From contig JH152676.1 in NCBI GenBank assembly GCA_000226015.1, positions 154,918 to 176,886 on the forward strand: DNA of 21,969 nt, in the 5' to 3' direction. Below are positions 11,753-20,087 of this stretch, in pieces. This DNA is from Mnemiopsis leidyi. Taxonomy: Eukaryota > Ctenophora > Tentaculata > Lobata > Bolinopsidae. The notes under the pieces were generated by a model. That model worked only from the letters and a program-made list of their open reading frames with translations, had not been told where the DNA came from and did no database searches. The translations under genes and the position numbers were made by a program. How positions within the stretch are numbered: position 1 is the stretch's first letter; each line of letters opens with the position of its first letter.

Positions 11753-11856
11753 CTAGAGTGGCTACCTAGAGTGGCTACCTAGATTGGCTACGTAGAGTGG
11801 CTACCTAAATTGGCTACCTAGATTTGCTACCTAGATTGGCTACCTGGATTGGCTTC
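11753..11856. repeat. 13-bp minisatellite, eight copies (CTAGAGTGGCTAC)
   Basis: Eight tandem 13-bp units run from 11753, with one or two substitutions each (CTAGATTGGCTAC, GTAGAGTGGCTAC, CTGGATTGGCTTC). Divergence increases towards the right end, where the array grades into the open frame at 11849-12043. Confidence 0.93.
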
Positions 11857-12043
11857 CTGGGCCCTAGGAATAGAGGAGTTATCGTTGTTAGGTTGTTCTT
11901 TTCAACAGCATCGCAATATTATTCTGGCTATCCTGCTAGTTCAAGTGCTCTCTTTATTGCTGTTATCTCTATTATACGGTCTTATTGTTCACTTCTTTAA
12001 TCATAAGATGAAATGGCCTCGCCAGTTGCTTCGTAATAACTAG
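11849..12043 (+). CDS. Hydrophobic open frame, possible membrane-segment exon, doubtful
   Basis: The frame begins inside the last unit of the 13-bp minisatellite at a TTG codon and ends at TAA. From about residue 24 it has a run of some 27 mostly hydrophobic residues (IILAILLVQVLSLLLLSLLY...), followed by basic residues (HKMKWPRQLLR). This layout would fit a single membrane helix with a cytoplasmic basic flank. A possible acceptor is CCCTAG at about 11862-11867. The frame has no ATG near its start and no homology I recognise. T-rich DNA often produces such Leu/Ile-rich frames, so it may be spurious. Confidence 0.15.
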   Translation: MASWALGIEELSLLGCSFQQHRNIILAILLVQVLSLLLLSLLYGLIVHFFNHKMKWPRQLLRNN

Positions 12044-12474
12044 GCGTACTGGGAGGGCTAACCACGTTTTTGTCGAAATGAATTATTATATAAACTGATT
12101 TCTATGGAATTTGCATCAATATCTATTTATGATCGGGCCAAATTGTGTATGCTATAATATGCGAAAATCTAGTGTTATATATAATCAATCAATAAACCGT
12201 ATCAAATAACATGTGTACTATTATTATCGTTATATCAAGTAGTCTACTTTTTGTTGACCTGAGTCGCTACATTCTGGACATCAAAGAGCATATTTTTTAC
12301 GAAAGTTTATTGACGACTTGCTAGTTTTAACTAAATTCGGTTTTTTGGATCCTATCTGAGACTGTTTTTCATCTTAACAACCACTAAATGTAGAATTTTA
12401 ATGTGCCAAATAATCGTGGAAATCCGTCCCCTCCATTGTTTCATCACATTTATCCAGCTGCCCGACCTGAAAAT

Positions 12475-12487
12475 GGGGGGGGGGGGG
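12475..12487. repeat. G13 homopolymer
   Basis: Thirteen consecutive G residues within AT-rich DNA. Runs of this length are length-unstable and prone to sequencing error. Confidence 0.85.
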
Positions 12488-12966
12488 ACACTGAAAGTTA
12501 ACATCTCAGTTAACGGTAAACTGTATAGCAGTGCACCCAACACCTGCTAACATTATCACTCCTGTTTACTCTGTTTGAGGGGGGAGTATTGTGTTTCGCA
12601 ATTGCGCAACCTCGTTCTCCAACTCCAGATATAGCCACACTGCAACAATACCTCCTTGTTAGGTACACGAAACTTTCTCTCTCCCACATTTATATTGTTC
12701 CTGAAATGTATCTTGGTGAACAGTAAACTTTTCCTTCAGTTTCTGTTATCCTTTGAGTCTTTTCAATTACAGCCAGCTTTGTAGTCTAGTCTGCAGATTG
12801 CAGTTAAGCCAATATAAACCCAACAAGCAAATACTGCTGGGCGAAAAGTACAACATGCTTGCTTGCTCATATATTTCATACTCTATGCTCCAGTAGAAAA
12901 ATTTTTCATTTCCAAATTAACTGGTGGGGGGCTGTGTTACTCCCAAACTAACACCGCTCAAATACT

Positions 12967-12976
12967 GTCACGTGAC
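12967..12976. promoter_or_regulatory. Perfect GTCACGTGAC E-box (CLEAR-type) decamer
   Basis: A perfect 10-bp palindrome matching the CLEAR/extended E-box bound by TFEB/MITF-type bHLH-ZIP factors in animals. It lies about 2.8 kb upstream of the PDE4 first exon. The motif match is what is seen. Function is inference. Confidence 0.3.
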
Positions 12977-14001
12977 ACTTAATCCTTGACGCAGTATACT
13001 CCGCAAGCTTTTCGAGAATTTCTCATTTCGTAATCATCTACAAGGTGGTATGCAATTCTGTACTATAGAAAAAATTTGATTGAACGTCAGACGTTGGCTG
13101 ATACCTCCGTCACTTGATTAGTTAGTTTCTAAGTGAGATATTTCCGATTTTTAGATGTTATTAATTTTTGTGGCCCCTCAAGCTGGAGTGCTGAATCTTA
13201 TATCTCGTTCAATATTAACGATACTTTCTGCTTATTATTACGTTTTCGAGAGACGTTGAATTGGCGTCAAAAGTCAATTGAATTTTTATTAATACCAAAA
13301 ATGAAATATAAAGTATTTGGAATGAGCATCATTAAGCATCAGATAAGAATTTGTTTATGTTAAGCTTAGCAAGCTGACAGTTAAGCCAGTTTACGTTTTA
13401 AGCCGTTTCTTGTCTTTCTGAATTTTCTTTTTTCTCCATCTTCTTTTTTCTTAAGTTATAGGTTGAGTCGGGCCTCTTCTTATCTTGGTCAATTGCTGTC
13501 AAATGATAGACAACATTTCCGACTCCTCCCATGAATTCTGACGACGTCTGTTTTCCTTTATTTATTTCCATTTTATACAACTTAGGGACTTTCAGTTTCA
13601 CAGTCAAGCATCATAATACTCGTATAATTTGTTCTATTTCCTTTTAACAGCCGTGGTGAAGTTATTTACAATAGCATTAAGTTCTCCTAATTAGCTCGTC
13701 TGAAATAACGCTTTAAAATTATATATCCCGTGTGTCAAGTATTGGATTTTATTTGTGACTTTTTTCATCTGTGACTTGTCCTTCATAATTCAAGAATATT
13801 TCGTGAATTATGTGCAATCAAAATGGCCCTACAAAATTAAATTCTTATTCTGAAATTGTGTCGTGCGAGTTTTTTTATTCGGTGTACAGATGTGACCTAA
13901 ATAAAAATCTGTCAAATTCTTATTGATTCCAATTTTGAAATTTTACAATTCCAGCTTTTAAAACTGAATTGAAATTTCCCTACTTAAAGGCTCTAAAGAA
14001 A

Positions 14002-14231
14002 TGTAAATGTTCAGTCAGGGGGTGGGGGCACTGACCATGACACCATGTAATTTGCCCCATGGTAAATGGTCAAAAATATTGACCATGACCATGGAAAATT
14101 TAGATTTTTGCCATCTTCATGGTTAACATTTTGACCATGTATCAAAAATTTGACAATGACCGTGACACCTGGAGGTAGGTCAAATGGTCTAAAAATCGTG
14201 GCCATCTCACCCCCTCCCCCTAAATGTAAAT
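14002..14231. mobile_element. Fold-back (MITE-like) insertion inside the 22-bp minisatellite
   Basis: About 210 bp (14009-14221) forms a long imperfect inverted repeat. The left end GGGGGTGGGGG mirrors the right end CACCCCCTCCCCC. Internally, GGTCAAAAATATTGACCATG pairs with the reverse complement of the region around 14115-14140. GACCATG and TGGTCA motifs recur on both strands throughout. The segment is flanked by identical AAATGTAAAT decamers (13999-14008 and 14222-14231), and the sequence on both sides resembles minisatellite monomers. The decamers may therefore be a target-site duplication or simply adjacent monomers. A minus-strand frame across it (14011-14241) is a by-product of the repeat. 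Confidence 0.55.
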
Positions 14232-15015
14232 CTTTGGTCAAGAGAAATGTTAATTTTTGGTCAGGAGAAATGTAAAGGTTTAGGAAAAGGAATGTAATGG
14301 TTTGGGAAAAGAAATGTATATGTTTAGAAAGAGGGATGTATATGTTTAGGAAAAGGAATGAATAGTTTTAGGATAAGGAATGTATAGGTTTAGGAAAAGG
14401 AATGTATAGGTTTAGGAAAAGGAATGTATAGGTTTAGGAAAAGAAATGTATATGTTTAGGAAAAGGGGTGTATACGTTAAGGAAAAGGAATGAACAGTTT
14501 TAGGGAAAGGAATGTATAGGTTTAGGAAAAGGAATGTATAGGTTTAGGAAAAGGAATGTATAGGTTTAGGAAAAGGAATGTAAAGGTTTGGGAAAAGGAA
14601 TGTATAGGTTTAGGAAAAGGAATGTATAGGTTCAGGAAAAGGAATGTATAGGTTTAGGAAAAGGAATGTATAGGTTTGGGAAAAGGAATGTATAGGTTCA
14701 GGAAAAGGAATGTATAGACTTAGCTAAAGGAGTGATTAGTTTAAGGAAAAGGAATGAATTAGAATAGGTTTAGGAAAAAGAATGTATTGGTTTAGGAAAA
14801 GGAATGTATAGTTTTAGGAAAAGGAATGTATAGGTTTAGGAAAAGGAATGTTTAGGTTCAGGAAAAGGAATGTTTAGGTTCAGGAAAAGGAATGTAAAGG
14901 TTCAGGAAAAGGAATGTAAAGGTTTAGGAAAAGGAATGTTTAGGTTCAGGAAAAGGAATGTATAGGTTTAGGAAAAGGAATGTAAAGGTTCAGGAAAAGG
15001 AATGTAAAGGTTTAG
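14222..15015. repeat. 22-bp minisatellite, about 35 copies, purine-rich strand
   Basis: The monomer is AGGAATGTATAGG followed by TTTAGGAAA (22 bp), repeated for nearly 800 bp. The first two or three units (14222-14270) are degenerate (GGTCAAGAG, GGTCAGGAG). The middle is near consensus. Distal units often carry TTCAGG instead of TTTAGG and GTAAAGG or GTTTAGG instead of GTATAGG. A variant block (AGAAATGTATATG, then GATGTATATG or GGTGTATACG, then GAATGAAYAGTTTT) recurs exactly 132 bp apart, starting at 14311 and 14443, showing a six-monomer higher-order duplication. A disrupted patch lies at about 14718-14775. Confidence 0.95.
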
Positions 15016-15764
15016 ATTAAACTATGTTAAAGAACACCGCCTGGTGTCCGGTTGTTAGGTTTCTCCGGCTGAAGCCTTACTGACTGTCTCCTTATAATAA
15101 ACCTTAATTGCTGTATCATTACCAGCCTGGTTCCCACTTCCCGCCTCTGTTTTCACAGCTTGTACAGAGTAAAGTTCGGAACTTCTCATCGAATTCTCGA
15201 TGGAAACTGTCAATTTTATCGCTGACTGAGTTGTTCCCAGAGTTTAATAAAACCGGATTGTCAAATTACTACGGAGCTGGTGTTTAATAACCGAGCATTC
15301 TTTACTTAAAGTATAACGTCACGTTAAAATAAATTGTGTTGTGTTCACGTCGGCTCGACGCTCGCTACTGTCACCCCGCTTATCTGTAGTTCTTCCTCGA
15401 CTGACATAGCAAAAAAGAAACAGGACTGTAGTTCAGATCACGTGATCTGCCCACGTGCGTAATCACGTGACAACACGGCACGCTTGTTACGCAGCACATG
15501 TCACCGCTCTACACTCAATATAACATCTCCTCTCGCTGGCCTGTGTCGAACACTGCTCAGTGCCCCTAAGTTAGTTCCCCGTACTTTGACCATATTCGTC
15601 TGCCGTGCCTGCATCTTCCGTCAAGGTTACGTTCCTCCTACTATCAGATTTATCACGACTTAGTTTCTCAGCGAGGCGGCCTCTGACGGGGTTCTGTAAA
15701 GCCGCTTCTTCCTCCCACTTTACCGAGTTTTGTTGTGTCCGGTGTTTTGTGAGACTGACCTGGG
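15016..15764 (+). promoter_or_regulatory. CpG- and E-box-rich promoter and 5' leader of the PDE4-like gene
   Basis: From about 15340 the sequence is visibly richer in GC and CpG than anything to its left. It leads into the first coding exon at 15765. It contains three CACGTG E-boxes within 31 bp (15439-15444, 15452-15457, 15464-15469), the first at the centre of the 14-bp palindrome AGATCACGTGATCT (15435-15448). A TAACGTCACGTTA palindrome lies at about 15314-15326. No canonical TATA box is placed convincingly, which fits a CpG-type dispersed promoter. The transcription start is not determinable. An in-frame TGA just before the ATG at 15765 shows that the leader is untranslated in that frame. 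Confidence 0.55.
15439..15469. promoter_or_regulatory. Triple CACGTG E-box cluster
   Basis: CACGTG occurs at 15439-15444, 15452-15457 and 15464-15469, about 300 bp before the start codon of the first PDE4 exon. Such sites are typical targets of bHLH-ZIP factors (USF, Myc/Max, MITF/TFE types). The motifs are seen directly. Regulation of this gene by them is inference. Confidence 0.5.
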
Positions 15765-15893
15765 ATGCCGTGGGTGGATGGCCTGAAAGCGTACATCCAG
15801 AAGAAAAGAAACTCGAGGGAGCTTGATGTTGCGGAGTCTCAGACGATCATATCTCAGTCCCTGAAGAACTACCTCCTCATCTCAACTCAGCCT
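15765..15893 (+). CDS. PDE4: PDE4-like gene, candidate first coding exon (distal promoter)
   Basis: An ATG preceded by an in-frame TGA three codons upstream opens a 43-codon frame. It ends at a consensus donor (CCT then GTGAGT at 15894) in phase 0. The peptide begins MPWVDGLKAYIQKKRNSREL, is charged and probably helical, and matches no PDE4 N-terminus I recall. PDE4 isoforms are known to differ exactly in such unique N-termini, which usually set targeting. The exon lies directly downstream of the CpG/E-box promoter. It can splice in frame to the UCR1 exon if that exon begins at a phase-0 acceptor (19056 or 19071). Membership of the PDE4 gene is inferred from position, strand and phase. A separate small gene in between cannot be excluded. 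Confidence 0.6.
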
Positions 15894-16147
15894 GTGAGTA
15901 TGCTTATCACTGATGAGTTACTTTGTCGCACCTTGTCGAAAGTTATTTATCAGCTTCTTGTCTAGCTCAATGATGTTTGACGACTGATGAGGGATGAATT
16001 GGAGATAGTGTACATTGTTTGATTTACAATGCTTGTCTTTTTAAAAGTTTGATTCAAATCGATATGTTCATTGATTAAGTTCTACTTTAGAATGAACACT
16101 GCATGTTTACAATCCACATTACTTCTTTATAACCGCCGTTCTAGCAG

Positions 16148-16304
16148 TTAACTCCGTTTCTGTTTCGCTTTGTAATCCGACTTTTCTCCGTTGAATTCCA
16201 CCTCGAGCAAAACGACGTAGATTTTTTTGCTTCTATTGACCTAAATTGTAATGAAGGGGACTCAGCGTCCAAGAGTTTTGGTGAAATCAAAGACATGTCT
16301 TCCG
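16148..16304 (+). CDS. Possible alternative or additional 5' exon of the PDE4-like gene
   Basis: A good acceptor (pyrimidine-rich, ending TCTAGCAG at 16147) and a consensus donor (G then GTAAGG at 16305) bracket an open frame. It reads ...EFHLEQNDVDFFASIDLN and then GDSASKSFGEIKDMSS, ending in phase 1. The stretch IDLN..EGDSASKS can be loosely aligned with the early UCR1 segment FDV(D/E)NG..(A/P)GRSP of other PDE4 proteins, but the match is weak. In that frame it could join the UCR1 exon at a phase-1 acceptor (exon start 19054). A second reading is a first exon starting at ATG 16251 (MKGTQRPRVLVKSKTCLP, 18 codons) that ends in phase 0 at the same donor. Which frame is used, if any, cannot be decided here. 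Confidence 0.35.
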
Positions 16305-16916
16305 GTAAGGTATCAAAACTGTTAATAACAATAATAACTAAGTAATATAACAGTAGCTTAATAACAGAAACTTAGTAGTTGGAATTTGTGTATCTCTCAA
16401 AATAGTTTTGTTCGTTGGATCTTAATCAATTAATCAATTAATTGCCTATCGTAAAATTCGAAATCGTAAAATTCAAAATTTATTGAACTTGCGACGAGTT
16501 AATGCATAATTTGACCACTAATTCTAAAAATTGGGTCCCAAGATGCTGTTTAATCATAATTTTATCCTAGTGATCAAATTTTCCATCAAATGATGAGCTA
16601 TGGAAGCTCACTGCAAATTGAATTAGAAGGGGTTTGTGAAGGGTCTAACAATTTTCTCATTAAATCAAAATCAAGTTTGCCGAGATAACTCGATAGTCCG
16701 AATGTAGGTAGAAGGTAGAAGGTATAGTCTGACAGTCTGTATTGTCTTTTAAAATCTACTCTCCAATCAATAGTCTACGTGTAAACCAGCTGATCTGGGT
16801 TCAGACGCAGATCTTTAGGTCCGATTTCTTGAGATATTTAGCAAGTTGCTGTCTAAGGTTCCTGACATTTAATTAAGATTACTTAATTACCAACATATTT
16901 AACAATTATTTGTTGC

Positions 16917-16924
16917 TGACGTCA
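16917..16924. promoter_or_regulatory. Perfect cAMP response element (TGACGTCA) in intron 1
   Basis: A full palindromic CRE octamer, the binding site of CREB/ATF factors. Seven-of-eight matches follow at 17065-17072 (TGACGTCC), 17527-17534 (AGACGTCA) and 20146-20153 (TGACGTCC). In a gene that degrades cAMP this would fit negative feedback. The sites are seen; occupancy is inference. Confidence 0.35.
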
Positions 16925-17564
16925 TGATAGACTAAAGCATATCATTGTGCGGCCACTGTTCATTAGAAATCTTGTGATGGGTTCATTGATTGTCATTGAT
17001 GTCAGTTTCTACCGAAGGTTGATGGTCATATCGCTGGATATTGCCGTTACATTACCTTATTGGATGACGTCCTAGACTTTTCTTACCTTGTATGGTTTTT
17101 TATAACAAGTTCAACATGGAGTATTAAGTTGGCATATTCTTCAGGCCATTATCGTCAGTATGCCACTTCATCTTTGTAGCCATCCGTCACAACTCCAATG
17201 GCCCAAGTTTTTTGTTTCTTGAACACCGATCATTGTTTTTTAACGTTACAAATAAAGAAATAAGCAAATAAGCGGTAAATCTGTAATAGACTAACATTGC
17301 CTTGGCATCCTGCCAAATAGTGTGTAGTTGCACGGACACAAACATCACTGCACCCCAGCCAAGCGGATGTTGTGTGATGTGGCAATGCTCATTATGCTAA
17401 TTTAAGATGTAAACACTGATCTATCTACCCACCTGCTTACCTCTGCTATAACATACTACCCGCTATACATGTTGTGTAAACTATAGGTAAGAAGATCTCC
17501 TGGGTGCCAGATCAGTGTTTTTGTAGAGACGTCAGTGTTGAGGGTAATGTAAAGAGTTGCCCTA

Positions 17565-17660
17565 ATGTTGTAGTACAAATACATTGTCGTAGTACTATGT
17601 TGTAGTACAGTGTACAATGTTGTCTACCATGTTGTAGTACAGTGTACACTGTACACACTA
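17565..17660. repeat. Palindromic TTGTAGTACAGTGTACA repeat cluster
   Basis: The block ATGTTGTAGTACAGTGTACA occurs twice (about 17607-17626 and 17629-17648), with related partial copies upstream (TGTTGTAGTACAAAT, GTCGTAGTACTATG). Its right end is a perfect 18-bp palindrome, GTACAGTGTACACTGTAC (17637-17654). It is intronic. Confidence 0.75.
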
Positions 17661-18728
17661 CGCACCATATCATATCTTATACCTGCATGTCTTGAGTATG
17701 AGCTATCCGTATTTTCTTTTTAGTCTTATCCCGACATGCGATATTGAATAGTAAACACTTAAACAGATGATGATAGTTTGATTATGATGGTGATGCCGGT
17801 GACTGTGACCTTCCCTGTTAATCGTTCTGCTTGCGCTACTTAAAATTTTAATTGCATCGATTTTATTTTGATAAGCGATGATTTGTAAATTATACTGATC
17901 TGCCATTTCAACTTCATTTCATTGTTTATTCCGGGCTAATAATGTTGCTGTCGAATCTGTGAGCACTCTGTCCATTATGGAATCATAGCAATTTCTTCTC
18001 ATTACAATCTTATCTCGAACGAGACATAACAAGATGCTTGTCACAGGTGTTTGCATCAGCAAATCTCAAATTTAACCGACTTTCCGCTGTTATTCCGCCT
18101 AACGCGTTCTCCGCTGAACAGTCCAACTCTAGCAACACAATTTGATTAATTAGTACCTGTGAGAGTATGACCGTCATTACTCATTCCGAGTGACACCCGC
18201 TCCGTCATGATACAGCTCTGAAACCTCTTATTAATCGTCCTAGAGAGGTAGAGCTCTGTGGATCCTCCTCGTCTTCTCACGTTCAGTTTTGCTGGGAGTC
18301 ACGTCTTTGTCCTTGTATCCAGTTTTGGGATTTTCACTAAATAGCTAGCAAGTTGTTAAACAGAACTTTTTCGCTTTACTACGCTCATATTCCCCTTCTA
18401 TACTTCTATAGTCCATACAGACCCAATCGTAGTTGCTTGCCCCCACTTCGTTGTGTTACCCACAAAATGCCAGAATTATCACTTAAATTTTCCTCCTATA
18501 AAATTACCACGCTGTAGGACAAGTGTCAAAGAACGTATTTCGATGCAGAACAAATGTGTTACTCCGTCACTAGTGTTGGTGCCTTCAGCTTTTTGTTATG
18601 ATGTGCGTCATTGAAAAGTCTCACTCTTTAGTTTTTAATTTGCAGTTCTATATCAAATTTTTCTACATTTCTTTGCTGCCTTTTCGAATTATCCATTTAT
18701 TTGCAATGAGGTCGGAGAACCTATCTGA

Positions 18729-18804
18729 ACTATTGTTATCCTATTGCTATCCTACTATCCTATTGTCATCCTATTGTTATCCTATTGTTATCCTATTGTT
18801 ATCC
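18729..18804. repeat. 11-bp minisatellite (CCTATTGTTAT), about seven copies
   Basis: Tandem units run from about 18729 to 18804 with minor variants (CCTATTGCTAT, CCTATTGTCAT) and one shortened copy (CCTACTAT, 18751-18758). It accounts for the repetitive tail of the plus-strand frame at 18598-18819, which is therefore not called as a gene. Confidence 0.9.
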
Positions 18805-19053
18805 CTAAAACCTTACTAAAAAAGAAATATCCTATTTTTATGAAAATTGATTTTTTCCTTGCATATAAGACCCAAATACGAGGTTATGTTACGGTTTTTT
18901 TCCGGGGATGGGGATGAATGTTTCTTAAACTATAAATTTTACAACCACCCCCTTGTAATATTGTTAAAAGAATTTTCGATAAAACAATCAGTATTTGTAA
19001 ATTCAGTATAAATAATTTATCGACTAATGCAGCACATTCCCGTTAGATTGTAG

Positions 19054-19207
19054 AGGAGTACCTGTCGCAGCACAGTGCGGGAATGCCGAGGAAGTTGTCG
19101 GATCAGCGACGAGGTTCCTTCCTCTACAGGAACGATGCGGAGAGCAGCCTCAGTAGCAGTAGGGGTCTCAGTCGGGCCAGCAGTATGTCCAGTCTACATA
19201 ACGACAA
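19054..19207 (+). CDS. PDE4: PDE4-like gene, UCR1 exon with PKA phosphorylation site
   Basis: The peptide ...MPRKLSDQRRGSFLYRND.. followed by SSSRGLSRASS aligns with the PDE4 UCR1 segment (H)SQRRESFLYRSDSDYDL..MSRNSS. In long PDE4 isoforms, PKA phosphorylates the Ser of RRESF and activates the enzyme. Here RRGS places that Ser at 19116-19118. The donor (CAA then GTTTGT, 19208) is weak but gives phase 2, the only phase that joins the next exon correctly. The start is uncertain. Acceptor AGs allow exon starts at 19054 (phase 1), 19056 (phase 0) or 19071 (phase 0), and an in-frame TAG at 19044 limits further extension. An ATG at 19083 could also start a shorter form. Confidence 0.85.
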
Positions 19208-19929
19208 GTTTGTACTTTTCTACACTTCTTCTTTTTGTCGGGATTAAAATAATGAGGAAATACATCTTATTAAACTTTTCATCGATATTTTTGGGTTTTG
19301 AAAGTTTCTCAAGTACAGTGAGTCTGCAAATCCTGCTTTAACGTCATTATATTTTTACGTCATAAAATACTGCCTTTATCAGTAGTCAATGTCGTCCTGA
19401 TGCTGGAATAAATAAATTAGCGCAATACACGCTATTTAAAAGATGTACACATTCTTAAGCGATAGTCACGCACAATCAATTTTGGCCTAATTTCCTTTGG
19501 CGGTTTGTAGTCAATTATGATAATTGATATTCTGAACGGACATGACATTTATGTGAATTTGATTTGACAATGGAAAAACGTATGGCCCCAGCCCCTTATT
19601 AGTACACGTCATGTATCTCTGCCTATCTATTTGATGATCGGTCAAGCCGTATGATTATCTACATTTTCCGCAAGAGAATTAATTGTCGCCCAATTACCCA
19701 TGTAATTAATTGTGACTTTCCCATATCCGGACCTCATTTAGTGACCTTATTTTCCGTAAATTGAATTGAAGACAATATTTTGTGACTTTGTGTTGATTTT
19801 TACTTTTAGGACAATTTCGCTGTATATTGGCAGTCTTAGGTTTTCATAGTTAGGCTTGTTATTTTGACTATTTTTAAGATTTTTTGTGTGCCGTGTGGTT
19901 TGGTTTGGCGTGGGTGCAAAACAACAAAA

Positions 19930-19962
19930 TAAACAAACAAAACAAAACAAAACAAAACAAAA
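19930..19962. repeat. (AAAAC)n microsatellite in the putative 5' leader
   Basis: AAACAAACAAAACAAAAC-type repeats, about 30 bp, abut the ATG at 19963. An in-frame TAA lies at 19930-19932, so in the alternative transcript this A-rich tract would be 5' UTR immediately before the start codon. Confidence 0.8.
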
Positions 19963-20072
19963 ATGCACATGTTTTACGGCGAGGACGTGCCCTCTGAAAG
20001 TGACGAATCTTACTGTTGTTCTTGTTCCTCCGACGAGGACGAGGACCGGGAGGACCAAATAACTGAGCTAAG
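19963..20072 (+). CDS. PDE4: PDE4-like gene, alternative internal first exon
   Basis: An ATG with an in-frame stop 11 codons upstream opens a frame that reads MHMFYGEDVPSESDESYC, then C, SCSS, DEDEDRED and QITELR. It ends at a donor (AG then GTACTG, 20073) in phase 2. Joined to 20257 it gives ..QITELRGLDDIIVTPFAQ.., a smooth continuation. Both this exon and the PKA-site exon end in phase 2, so they can substitute for each other. No acceptor AG with a pyrimidine tract lies close upstream, which argues for a first exon rather than an internal one. The resulting isoform would lack the PKA site and start with an acidic Ser/Cys-rich tail containing several CK2-like S-x-x-D/E sites. Confirmation of the transcript is lacking. 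Confidence 0.65.
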
Positions 20073-20087
20073 GTACTGAACCTCACA

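Larger units (their letters stand above)
12044..14001. other. AT-rich non-coding stretch, nothing recognised as a gene
   Basis: It holds a G13 homopolymer (12475-12487), a perfect GTCACGTGAC decamer (12967-12976, listed separately), and small frames without motifs (for example 12352-12543 minus, 13133-13363 plus, 13398-13607 minus, the last Lys/Glu-rich). No splice-bounded coding segment or RNA gene was identified. Confidence 0.5.
15894..19053 (+). other. Large first intron of the PDE4-like gene
   Basis: About 3.2 kb separates the donor at 15894 from the UCR1 exon acceptor near 19053. It contains a possible additional exon (16148-16304), a full CRE and near-CRE motifs, a palindromic GTAC/TGTACA cluster (17565-17660) and an 11-bp minisatellite (18729-18804). 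Minus-strand and plus-strand frames inside it (17703-17906, 18598-18819) have no motif and are not called. Large, motif-rich first introns with alternative promoters are common in PDE4 genes. Confidence 0.5.

Noticed and set aside
1728-12820. Shared 14-mer TTAAGCCAATATAA at about 1728 and 12804
   Set aside because: The match does not extend beyond 14 bp, so it is not evidence of a dispersed repeat.
14011-14241. Minus-strand frame of 76 codons across the fold-back element
   Set aside because: The frame follows from the inverted-repeat sequence (G-rich ends give Pro and Gly runs) and contains no domain or splice context.
15605-15826. Plus-strand frame overlapping the first exon in another frame
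   Set aside because: It begins at GTG, not ATG, and lies in the CpG-rich leader. The exon at 15765 has an ATG, an upstream stop and a consensus donor.
18598-18819. Hydrophobic plus-strand frame in intron 1
   Set aside because: The C-terminal third is the translated 11-bp minisatellite, and the N-terminal part is typical T-rich background.
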